A stretch of 64,000 bases of DNA from Takakia lepidozioides (taxonomy: Eukaryota > Streptophyta > Takakiopsida > Takakiales > Takakiaceae), in assembly GCA_030704615.1 (NCBI GenBank), contig CM060733.1, positions 37,138,001 through 37,202,000 on the forward strand. The letters run 5' to 3'. Under the pieces are notes generated by a model that did no database searches, was not told the origin of the DNA, and worked only from the letters and a program-made list of their open reading frames with translations. This document shows, piece by piece, positions 21,191 to 31,020 of this stretch. The position numbers and the translations under genes are program-made. The stretch's first letter is position 1; the number at the start of each line of letters is the position of its first letter.

Positions 21191-21952
21191 GAGAGGTAGA
21201 GGAGGCAGAGGTCGTGGTGGAGGTCGTAACCAACACCAAGGAGCACAGGGTCAGGGTCAAGATCATGACCAAGGCATGTGGATAGATTTGCCCAGCTAGA
21301 GCAATGTCTTGCTACCATGGCTACTACTCATGTTGCGCAAGTTCCAAGGCCTGAGGTTCAAGCTCCACCTGCACAACCTCATGTGCCTATGGAAGACCAA
21401 ATTGGTATGGGCTTCATGTGTGGAGCCGCACTTACAGGGCCATTGTATGTACTAGACTCTGCTGCTGCTGTCACTTGAGCAGCAACGCGTGAGCCAAGAG
21501 GAGCGGATGTGGATTTTGATCCACAAAGGGGGAAAGCAAGTCGTCAGACAAAGCTTCCACAGTCTTTTACATTGGCTGAAACAGTGTCATCTACGTCGTC
21601 AATGACACCCGCTTGCCTAAGTGTGTCAGAGGTAGAGCCACGAGTGTTATTGGGGATAGATGGTGTGGCTCAGGAAATGCTAGTGGGTGGTGCTCCAAAG
21701 CAAGGTGCAGCCAGTACATTGTTGGGGGCAGCTACGGCGGTTTGCCAAGCTCCATTGTTTTTTGCAATGACCATTGCAATGCCACGGATTCGGCCAGCTG
21801 CTGTGTTTAGACTAGCAGCTAGACTTTTTGAGAGTGGTGATGCAATATCAACACTATCTGCAGGGATAACAGATAAGGTGCAGTCTATGGATGCCTTGGA
21901 TTCGAGGGTGAAGTCGGCCACAATTAAGCCATGGTAAGCGGCCGCTACACGG

Positions 21953-22190
21953 TTGCAGGAGTTGCCAGCTAGGCCAGCCATTGAGCGCAGCATGGTGACT
22001 CCTGAGATAGTCCTGGTGGACAATCAAGATGGAGTGTTTCAGTTGGGTGGCCCAACCGGGAGGATGTGTAGGCCACTGCGAGTCTTGCTGGACTCGAGAG
22101 CTCAACCATTGATGTTGGGGAGAGCGGCAATTGCAGGCTTGGGCCCTACAGAGGCAGATTTGGAGCCTTGCTGGCAGGGTGCTGCATACA
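21953..22190 (+). pseudogene. Gypsy aspartic protease-like segment
   Basis: The reading VLLDSRAQPLMLGRAAIAGL resembles retroviral-type pepsin-fold proteases with a D-S/T-G active site. The glycine of DSG is Arg here (DSR), so the site is probably dead. It lies upstream of, and in the same frame as, the start of the methyltransferase-like domain. Confidence 0.6.
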
Positions 22191-22398
22191 ATACCCGTAC
22201 ACGAAGCAGTGGACACAGTGGAGGTACCCAGAGCTCACTATGGGATACAGTTGGGAATTTGCATCGAGTAGCAGACGAGTGTGTGCAACAAGCATGATAT
22301 GAGGCCTTTCCATTGGTGGGTGAGGGGAATTCAGTGACATCACCTGGACCTCCTCAGTTAGCTCCATTGGATACAGTGCCGATTATCTGACAACCACC

Positions 22399-23340
22399 TG
22401 ACTCAAAGATTTGTTTGCTAGACCTGTATGGAGACATGAGCACTGGGCTTGTAGGAGTGTTGCAAGCTGGGATTAAAATACGAAAGTACTTGTATGTGGA
22501 GAATGATGAGATAGCTCGGCATATTTCTATGCGCCACGTTGCCTTGCTCACACACCAGTACCTGAGTTGCTGCCTCTCTCAGCCATTCAAAGATACCAAA
22601 AGGCCATACTAGCAAACATTACCATGCTAGGGACGGAGGATTTGGACCAGCATGGTCCCATTGACTTGGTGATAGCAGGGTGGCATTACCAAGGACATTC
22701 TCCCGCAGGTCATGGTAATGGTTTGCATGATGCAAGGTCGCATCTATTTTGGGAGATGTTGCGAGTGTTGCATGACTTGCAAGTGAGGCAAGTGCAACCT
22801 CTAGCTTACATTCTGGAGAATGTTCCTCTCATGGGGGATTCTCGGGCCAAGGTTATGGCTAATATGCATCAGGTGCGGTCTTGGATTTGACAAGCTGTAT
22901 TATTGGATGCAGCTGTAGTGGGGTCACGGGCTCATAGGCCTAGGTTGTGGTGGACCAACCTAGCACCACCAGAGTTGCTCAAGAGAGCATATGATTCCAT
23001 TCAACGACCACCCGATCTCATGGTTGATGGCATTTTGGACCAAGGGAGGCAGCCACATGGGGTGCGACATGATGACCATCCACCTTTGGCGGTGGTTAAT
23101 TGAGTGGGACAGCCACGTATGGCCTTGCCTACACTTGTGAGCTTTCCCTCGTCTCATGCTTTTCGAGACAATGGTCCAGGGTTGATTTGGGACAGTGCGC
23201 TACAACAATTGATAGAGCCCAATGTGGATGAGAGAGAGCGGGCAATGGGGTTTGCCACAGGCACTACAGCTTCTGTCAGAGACATCACGTCGACAGATGT
23301 TGGGTCAAGCAATGGATCTAAATTGCTTGACATAGGTCAT
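22399..23340 (+). pseudogene. Cytosine-5 DNA methyltransferase-like domain (DNMT3/DRM-like) in gypsy pol
   Basis: Motifs occur in C5-methyltransferase order. A motif I-like LDLYGDMSTGLVGVLQAGI (about 22418) is followed by a Y-VENDE acidic cofactor segment. The motif IV region DLVIAGWHYQGHS (about 22663) precedes DARSHLFWEMLRVLHDLQ. Motif VI is YILENVPLMGDSR (about 22807), and a motif VIII-like GSRAHRPRLWWTNL lies at about 22921. A late ERERAMGFATGTTA segment lies at about 23230. The catalytic Pro-Cys of motif IV is replaced by His-Tyr (22684-22689). A frameshift near 22600 and stops at 22888 and 23101 also disable it. The domain lies between the protease and RNase H of the same element, so it belongs to the retrotransposon. 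Confidence 0.82.
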
Positions 23341-23468
23341 TAGCTTGTGCATGGTTGAGCAACGGAGGTTGCAGACAGTGGCGGCTACTTCTGCACTCCC
23401 ATTGGATAGTGCATCCTCCCTGCCAACCGAGACGGTTGAGGCAGTGAGTGGGGGCGAACACAAGATCA

Positions 23469-23641
23469 AAGTATGACGTCTCTTGAAGGGAGCGTAACTT
23501 ATAGAGTCACTTCACCCCGAAGGGCTACTGCCTTCCACTAGGAAGGTAAACACCTTCATGACACACCAGACCGTGGTTTGAACCCACAACCACATCCAAC
23601 ATGGTATGTGCCCATTACCACTGGGCTACATGCTGATTGTC
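23469..23641 (-). mobile_element. tRNA-derived SINE, 173 bp, about 12-bp TSD
   Basis: Read on the minus strand, the head contains tagcccagtggtaatgggc (A box) and gtgggttcaaaccac (B box), the internal pol III promoter of a tRNA-derived SINE. It is flanked by AACACAAGATCA (23457-23468) and AACACAGGATCA (23642-23653), a target duplication with one difference. It is inserted in the gypsy pol. A diverged second copy lies at 28948-29098. Confidence 0.8.
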
Positions 23642-23689
23642 AACACAGGATCATGGGGTACAAACACCCATGACAGATGTGGGATGAGA

Positions 23690-24160
23690 TGCGGAAAAAA
23701 AAAGTTATGTTGGATCTCTCAATGAGCAATATGAGGCGTGGGGAGAGCCATACACGGAGGATCAGTTGGAGGCCAAGGTGGCCAAGGCTCTTGAAGAGGT
23801 TGAGGATGTTTCTTTTGTGGAGGATGTTCTCAAGGTGGCATGGCGGAGTAAGTGGAGGCTACGCCACAGTCAGGGTGGGCGGATAAGGCCCAAGAGGTTT
23901 CTATCTAGCAACCAAAGGATGCGTCTCCTACCTCAAAGCCTGGTGTACCCAAGGTTGCAGTCACTGAGGACAATTGGGAACCAGCTCAGTAACATTGATG
24001 GCCCCGATATCTTCGGCAATGTTGATGGGCTGGTCAACAGTTCTTTTTGGTCATCCTAGGAGAACCAATGTAGTATGGAACAAGCAAAGCGATGGGCATG
24101 AGAGCTTTTGTGGTCATACGTCGGTAAACTGTGAGGGGATGCATATGTTTGAACAATGAT
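23690..24160 (+). pseudogene. Unidentified gypsy pol segment; reverse transcriptase missing
   Basis: A short frame reads EAKVAKALEEVEDVSFVEDV and continues to RSKWRLRHSQGG, then degenerates. I see no reverse transcriptase palm motif (YxDD) between here and the RNase H, so an internal deletion is likely. Confidence 0.4.
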
Positions 24161-24487
24161 GCCGAGACAAAGTATAGTTCCTATGAAGGGGAGTGTCTAG
24201 TTGCAGTATGGGTAGTGACACATTTTAGATGCTACCTCTATCACAATCTCTTCACCCTTGTCACGGATCACCAACCATTGAAGTGGTTGATAAAGTCGGA
24301 CAAGCTTACAGGGAAGCTTGCACCGTGGGCACTTATGCTTCAAGAATATGACTTCCAGGTGGTGCATCGAGCCGGTGTAGTCAATCAGGATGCAGATGGG
24401 TTGAGTCGTAATCTATGCACGAGCGAACATGATAATACTGGAGCTCGGTGGCATGGTGAGACAGATGAGGAGATGGTGCCAAGATGA
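24161..24487 (+). pseudogene. Gypsy RNase H domain
   Basis: The frame reads KYSSYEGECLVAVWVVTHFR, TLVTDHQPLKWLIKS and VVHRAGVVNQDADGLSRN. This is the typical end of the Ty3/gypsy RNase H (TDHxxL and ...DxLSR). The beginning of the domain is degenerate. Confidence 0.88.
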
Positions 24488-24639
24488 CATGCATGTCTGC
24501 CTTTTTATGCATTCTAGCAATGGGAGCTCAAGCTGGTCCATCCCATGTGATTGGTCATGGAGATAGTGTGCATGACTATCCAAAGATCAATGATGAGCTT
24601 GGTGGTGCTAAGGATGTGCATGAAGATGCAGCAGTGTTG

Positions 24640-26070
24640 GCCTACCTTCGTACCGGAGAGACAGCAGCCAGTGTGACTGCTAAGGAGAGAGATCGGATCC
24701 TACAAGGGGCCAAGAGGTTTAAGTGGGAGAGGACTTACTTGCTGCGAGTATGGGAGGATGGATGAGTGAGGATTGTGTCTCATCCAATACAACGAGCGCG
24801 ATTGGTACGCCATGCCCGAGTTGGGATATTTTTGGGTGTGGCGCACTCATAATTTGTTGCAAGGGCAGTATTGGTGGCGGGGCATGCACACAGATGTGCA
24901 ACAATTAGTGACAAGGTGCATGGGGGTGTTTGTAGGCTACGGTGGCAGTTTTTGCAGTGACCCCCTTGATAGTGTCACCTATAAAAATTTGACAATTTAA
25001 AATTTCATTGCAATTTCTATGTTGTAAGGTTCTTTTCTACAATGGGAAGATATACCAATTGTTAGATTCCCAGAAACTTGTTTTTGTAGTGAAGAGCTAT
25101 GGACTTTCAAAGGAGTAACTGTGGACTGTAACTGTTACAACATACAAACTTATGGACTAGATAAACATAATGTACACTTGTGAAAAGGCACAATAGAGAA
25201 CAGTTTAAAGGTCCATTTTTTGAATACTCCCCAAATCCACTTTCATATGGAAAAAAAACATAAGAGTTATGGACTAATTTATATTTAAAAAATAGCTCAA
25301 TTTTTATTTGTGGAAAAATCTGTTGAAATTATCTGTTGAAATTAATTTTTGATATATCAGATGTTATTCAAATTAAAGGCTAAAATTTATAGTAAAAAAT
25401 ATCTTTGATGTTTGGGGTAAGACCCTTTACTAAAAATGTTAAATATATCATTGCCTATCATTATTTGAAATTATTTGGGGAATATCATCAATTTAAATTT
25501 GGTCATGGACTTCCATGGAAAACGAATCTGCCGTTTTTGGTCTACCTTACCCTGCAATTGCCCATGGTGTGTGATAGGGTGCGTGCTTCCTTTAATGCAC
25601 CTACTCCACAACTGCATCCTTTACCCATCATGGGATTGTGATATCGATGGAGTCTTGACTTCGTAGGACCATTGTCATTGACGATGCGCCACAATAAGTA
25701 TGTGTCGGTGATGGTTGAACACTTCTCCAAATGGATTGAGCTGGTGCCATTGCCTGACAAGGCAAGTGAGGGGGCTGCGTATGCATTCTTAGATCGAGTG
25801 CTTAGCCAATTTGGTGCTCCAGCCGAAGTATTCACGGACCAGAGGAGAGAGTTCTTGGGGGAATTTCAGGCTTTGTGTGAGCAAACCTTGATAGATCACC
25901 GCACTACTTCTCGGGATCATCCGGAGGCTGATGGCTTGGCGGAGAGAGTTGTTCAGACAGTCAAGAGGGGTTTGCGCAAGTACGGTATGCAGAAGGGACA
26001 CCTGGGAGATTGGGACCTTCAGCTACCTTGGTTGGCTATGGGCTACAGGTTCAGCAAACAAACGTCAATT
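24640..26070 (+). pseudogene. Gypsy integrase, interrupted and truncated
   Basis: The zinc-binding part reads RARLVRHA, then ARTHNLLQGQYWWRGMHTDV (about 24790-24915). It is cut after CMG by the 644-bp insertion and resumes as VCDRVRASFNAPTPQLHPLP at 25568. The catalytic core follows: YVSVMVEHFSKWIELVPLPD, FGAPAEVFTDQRREFLGEFQ and HPEADGLAERVVQTVKRGLR. The core retains a TDQ and a glutamate downstream (ADGLAERVVQ). It ends at GYRFSKQTSI, where the second copy at 59398 continues; the break is near 26070. Confidence 0.88.
24924..25567. mobile_element. 644-bp inverted-repeat element in the integrase, CATGG flanks
   Basis: The integrase codons for CM|VCDR are separated here. CATGG occurs at 24919-24923 and again at 25563-25567, and removing one copy plus the interior restores the frame. 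The start gggtgtttgtaggctacggt and the inverse of the end, gggcaattgcagggtaaggt, are imperfect inverted repeats. The interior is AT-rich with no long frame. I cannot assign a superfamily. Confidence 0.7.
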
Positions 26071-27090
26071 GCGAGCGTAGCTACGGCGCGAGCCTAACTG
26101 CGTGAGCCCAGGAGCTCGGCTCACGCTTTGCCGTCTAAGCGTGAGCCCAGGGTTTAGAGGATGAAGAAGCAAGTCCTATAACCGAGGACAGGGTTTAGAG
26201 GGGTCCTATTACCGTGGAAGCATATATTTTGGAAGAAGAGGTGAACACGGCAAAACTTCCAAACACGGCAAACACGACATATTGAGTCCCCTTTAGAAGC
26301 ACGACGATCGACCCAATTCCCCTCAGCCCTACTTTGTCAACCCCAAGCACGCCTACCCCAAACACTTCACGTAGTTGGTCCCACCCTCCACCAACCCCAA
26401 GCGCTCCACCCTGAAGACGAGCCCCAAGCCACAATCCCACCTGGCCCCACTCTCACCAAGCCCCAACCTTCTGTGGTCACTGTTCCTATAAGTATACTCC
26501 TGCAACAGCCACACCCACTAGTGAGTTGTTTTTTAACCCACCGACAATAGTAGAACTATCTAGAAAGTAGAACTCTCTAGAAAGTCAATTAGTGAACTAG
26601 GGGAGATGGCTATACCAACTCTGGCCCGCGAGTAGTGGGTTTAACGGGTTCTGGACCTAGCTGGCGGGTCCGGGTCCAGTTTTAAAATGAACCCGGGTCA
26701 GGGTCCGAGTTTTTGGTGATGGCACCAGTCCATGGGAGGTGAAGCCCGTCGGATGAGGACACCAGATCCGTTATTGGAGGAAGCTCATGCACATGCAGTA
26801 GAGTGTGAGGGTGCAGATTCTATTTATGAGGATGAACTAAGAAACTTGTGACATGGATGTTGAGCCCCCCCCCCCCCGTGGAGATCACACCACTTTTGGA
26901 GAAATTGTTTGGTCCGAACACTTGGGGTTCTATGGACACCATATTTTGCAATGATCGAAGTGCTTTCACTAGTTTAATTACGCTGGCCAACTCTGCATGC
27001 CTCACATGTTTAGTTTCACAACCCTCTCTTTTTTCCAGTTGTTTTTTATGCCACAAGTGCTAGTCCTGATTTGTAGAGAGAGTAATGTGT
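26071..27090. other. No gene recognised
   Basis: After the integrase break there is an inverted stretch (gtgagcccaggagctcggctcacgc, about 26100-26130). It is followed by a C-rich tract with accaaccccaag-type words (26330-26470) and a C run near 26867-26878. No conserved coding frame is seen. Confidence 0.4.
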
Positions 27091-27094
27091 ATGT

Positions 27095-27790
27095 AGCAAA
27101 GAGTGTGAAGCATCAGAGTAGGGGTACTAGGTCTGTTTGGAAGCCACTTATTGTCCCTGAGCTGCGAGCATTTATAAGGTTGTCTATTCATGGGCATAAA
27201 AAAATTGTGGAGTAACCGCCGTTATTGGTAGTCATCTAAGATATTCCTTGCTTATCCAGTCATTAGGAAGGTCAAGGCTCGGAATAGGTTTGAGCTAGTA
27301 TCCTACGTTGTCCGCATCTTGTTGACGTCCTTTGGTCCTAATTGCACGAGTCCTTTCATCTATAACAAGGTGGGCAGGTGCGTTGGCTATGCGGTGAAAT
27401 TGTTGCAAGATTCAAGGAACTGTGGAATATGAGTAAGATGGTGACGGTTAATGAAGTCATGATTCACTGCAAAAGCAAATACTGTGCCATTTGACAGTAT
27501 ATGCCTAAGAAACCGATTAATTGGGGCATAAATGGGGCCATTGCAAATCCTGTCAATGGTTATGTTTATGCATTTTGAGTTGTATTTGTGGAAAAAATGG
27601 AGGGCCCGAGGGCATGACATAGAATAGTGGGAAGGGTTAGGGCTATGATGTAGGGACCGGGTTGGTATCTCCATTGCATGGCTTTGGTCATGTCGTAGTG
27701 ACTGACAACATTTTTACCTTACCTCAATTGCCCTATGACATGGCCTTGTTTGTAGGCAGTTGGGCCACTGACACAATCAGTTGAATAACA
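27095..27790 (+). pseudogene. piggyBac-like transposase relic
   Basis: In order and in shifting frames I read SVWKPLIVPELRAFIRL, then LFMGIKKLWSNRRYW and YPVIRKVKARNRFELVSYV (27180-27310). These are followed by VTVNEVMIHCKSKYC, QYMPKKPINWGINGAI (about 27440-27540) and VVTDNIFTLPQL (about 27680-27720). This is the order of the DDE_Tnp_1_7 domain: W.PLT..EL.aF, lDE.M..fkGr...kQYmP.KP.KwGiK, and v.tDNfFtS. The first catalytic Asp region reads NE instead of DE, while the TDN Asp remains. Stops occur within the QYMP region and elsewhere. No terminal repeats with TTAA were found. Confidence 0.75.
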
Positions 27791-28947
27791 AGTTGGGCTA
27801 CCTCTTCGCATTTATTACCATGAAAAAATCCAAGACAGCCCAACCAGGGGACTCTTGGTTCAGGATGAATGTCACAGGTTCCGCTTGGGCGCCATGAATA
27901 TCGTTGCGCGTGCCCTTGCAGCCCACACAGCTCGAACTTCACAAAACCGTCAAATACAGACACCACACCCATCAACGAAAAACTGCACAACCCACAGTAC
28001 TGTAGTAGCAAGCATTTGTCAACCACGCCATACGAGTCTTGTGTCTGTCCTAGTACCAACCACACAACTTATAATTCACAACACATTAATGAAGATAGAC
28101 ACCACCTCATAATCGAAAGACTGCACATCCATACCCCACAAGTTTCTGTGTGCAAGTACATGAAGAGTTACAACACCCCTAGGTACGATGAGATGAATAC
28201 TAACAACAAATATGATCACATAGTAAAGACCCTAGAACACAAACAAGAACGTAACTATGCTACTCTACAGCTCCCGCGAGGTCAAACGCAGGACGTCGGG
28301 CACAACCCATCGTGCGAGAAATGAGGGTCGACGCCCCAATGCAAGCGTGCATTGGAGCTTGAAAGAGGAGCTATAACGAATAACTTGAATGCAACAAAGC
28401 CATAGCGAACTGTGGAGACGAGAGAATTAATCGTAGGAAGACACAATGCGCGCGGAAGCTGAGCTTAGCGGATGACGGGTTGCCACCTACTATGAGAAGG
28501 CATGTGGCTGCCGTTGTCTGCACGGGCGGACCTGCAGCTCGCCGTTAGGCCCATCGCCGCGAAATGACCTGCCACGTGGGCAGGTCAATTGTGTTGGTAG
28601 TCCCCAGCCTTCGATTTTTGGATACCCCTAGGGCTTTAGAAAATCCTAGCAAGATGGTTTTTACTTGTTTTGGGGCGTAATAAATTCGCCCATGTGCTTG
28701 TCGATGCAACACTCACTTTTCATTCGGGGTATTTTTTCATCCATCGTCATCCACAAAAGTTATTTCATGGATGAAAATGGCAACTACGACCCTATTTAGA
28801 TCGCTTAGACCTTTAGGGGTTAAGTGTACTTTCAAAGTGACTCCCCAAACTTTCTCCAGCACTCCACCTACAATATTGGGTGCTAATAATATGAGGCATA
28901 GCATGATCTAGAGAGTGCGATGTAACATTAAAATGTGAACGCGTTGC
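27791..28947. other. No gene recognised
   Basis: This holds possible remnants of the piggyBac relic's 3' end followed by unassigned sequence. Open frames (for example 27869-28324) have no recognisable motif. Confidence 0.35.
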
Positions 28948-29098
28948 GAAAGCAAGTGTAACTTATGGTATCATTTGACCCCAAAAAGGCTATTGCCTTC
29001 TGGTGGAAATGTGTCCACACGTTTCTATAACATCCAACATGTGGTTTGAACCAACAACCCACAACCATTAGCGAGGCGGCTTTATGCCATTGCAATGT
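28948..29098 (-). mobile_element. Second, diverged copy of the 23.5-kb SINE
   Basis: The plus strand reads gtgtaacttatggtatcatttgaccccaa ... ccttctggtgg ... catgtggtttgaaccaacaaccc. It parallels 23491-23640 piece by piece (gcgtaacttatagagtcac, accgtggtttgaacccacaacc). The tRNA-like head is on the minus strand. Confidence 0.65.
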
Positions 29099-31020
29099 TG
29101 GTTGACTTGAAATGCATTGGTTTAGAGACTCTTGTCCACCGTGGGTCTTGGGAAATGAGGTATATCAGGATCCCAGGTTGGGGTGCACCTAGCATAATGC
29201 CATAGGCGGCTCGTTCCGTGGTGTTAAGAACTGAAGATCCCTCAGTTCTTTTGAGTTCCCTCTAGTTCATTAGCGTTCCCTCATGGGGCCACTGCCAATT
29301 TGGTATGCAGAGTCCAAGATTCTGGATAGCAAATTGGGGTAGCGGCACTTGGCACCTAATTGCGGCATACAATCGCCCTCTAAAACAGCATAATCTCCCT
29401 CCAATGCTCTTAACAAAAAAGAAGACCTATAGTGGTGGGACCTATTATTGCATTGAGTCCCCTGACCTTGTGCACCTGCACTCCCCTAAATATTGCACAC
29501 CCATTCCCGGACTCGCTCTCTTTCCGGGCTCATTCAACATTGATCTCAAAATATAGTTCACTTTGCAAATTCCGATAATTTGCTAGTGTGACTTGTGACC
29601 TACTACCTCAGTAATAGTGCTGTGGTACGAATTTCATTAAAAAAATATTACTGGATGACTCGGACAATATTCCGAATAGAATTGCATGCTCTCCTCCTCT
29701 TCAATATCTCGAACCTAGGGCTTGGAGCGGTGTCTCATTTCTCAGCCTTCATGGCTTATGTAAGGTTATTTTTTCCTTACCCCTCTGTATTTCTCGGACT
29801 ATTCGGTCCATTATTTATAAAATTTTGAGGCCACTGTCCCACAAAAAAAAAATAATGTTAAATGCGCAATAATAGGGTCCCTTAGCCTACTGGTATTTAG
29901 AGATTCCACGCGGTTCATCCCTAACCGACTTACTGGGAGCAAGGTGAGGACGGCCGGCTTGACTAAGCCGCACAACTAAGAAAGTGCATGACATGGCAGA
30001 ACGGCGCCACATCAGCGCCACGTCGGCAATGCTGTTATCCGAGCATTGTGCGAGGTAGAGGAGTTAGGAGGACCCAAGTGGGAATCTTGGATTGGAGGAG
30101 CGGCGCACACACAGTGTGCAGAGCAGAGCAGCAAGTTTGTGTGCCTAGGTTTTGCTGCTTGTCTGGAGAGAAGCAGGAGGACCAGCGTGCAGAGGGAAGC
30201 CGGGGTCGTCGGATGCAGGTGGAACATCGTGGTGAAAGCTAGGTATGATATCTGAATGTTTGCGCCTTTTGTGTGGATGTCTCGGCACTAGATCCAGTGT
30301 TGTTCTGAATGCAGTCTTGGGGATCGCTCCCGTGTGAGCCTTTGCACCTTCAAAGGGTGGTTAGGGTTTTGAAGTGATTAGGAAAGGTTGAGGACTCCGG
30401 TGATTTTGTCTTACTGCGGCGCATGGAAGGAATTGGGGAATCTGTTGCGGCGGGGGTTCCGCTTGCCCACAGGTGGACATGAAAGGATTTTGAATTGAAA
30501 TCTTAATATTGAAGTTCAAATGGCTAAGCTGTGCCTGTTGATCTTTCGATCCTTTCTACTGCACGTGTGGCCGTACATTTTGTTGGAAGGACTGTATTTG
30601 TGGTTGGGAGTCAAGTCAGGAGCATCTAAAGATGTGAGAACTTACTTATAAGGCATGCTTGTGTTCTTTGTGCACTTGTGGGGCATCCTCTTTGATATCA
30701 CTTTTCACAAGGCTTTTGGCACATACACATTGCTGCTTGAGGGCCTTTGTCAGCTGACTCCTAGTCTATCTCCTCTTCCTTTCCACACGTATGTCTCCAT
30801 GCGCATGTCTCCCCCACTCTCTCATGGCCCTCATAGCATTTTCTGCAATCTTCTCACACTGCAACACCTTGTGGTGCCCTTTCCGATGTACTCTCCTGCC
30901 TCTTTTGGTCACCTCTTTTCCCAAAATTCTTCTGTCTTCTATCCTCTTCAGCTGCACTGCAAGCTCCTATATAGGTGAAGATTTGTTTCTCAAGGACGAG
31001 AAAAGGTTCAAGAGATCGCC
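29099..31020. other. Intergenic region and probable 5' leader of the RNA-binding protein gene
   Basis: No gene is recognised up to about 30000. From about 30040 to the ATG at 31021 lies the likely promoter and 5' UTR. A leader intron is plausible, with donor gctag|gtatga near 30241 and an acceptor such as ctatatag near 30973. That is inference from splice signals only. Confidence 0.35.

Larger units (their letters stand above)
20760..26070 (+). mobile_element. Ty3/gypsy retrotransposon body with methyltransferase-like domain
   Basis: The order is gag end with two zinc knuckles (20933-21190), protease-like (about 22000-22150), cytosine methyltransferase-like (22399-23340), a short unidentified pol segment (about 23690-24110), RNase H (24161-24420) and integrase (24640-26070). 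Protease before RNase H before integrase is the Ty3/gypsy order. Zinc knuckles, protease and the start of the methyltransferase are in the same frame with few stops, consistent with one ancestral polyprotein. The reverse transcriptase is largely missing. The element stops abruptly in the integrase at about 26070 with no 3' LTR. A SINE and a 644-bp element are inserted in it. The 5' gag part lies at 1563-2284. Confidence 0.88.

Noticed and set aside
26840-27063. Frame with SPPPPVEITPLLEKLFGPN as a separate gene
   Set aside because: It rests on a C run and adjoins the piggyBac relic. It could be that relic's degraded N-terminus, but no motif supports a gene.
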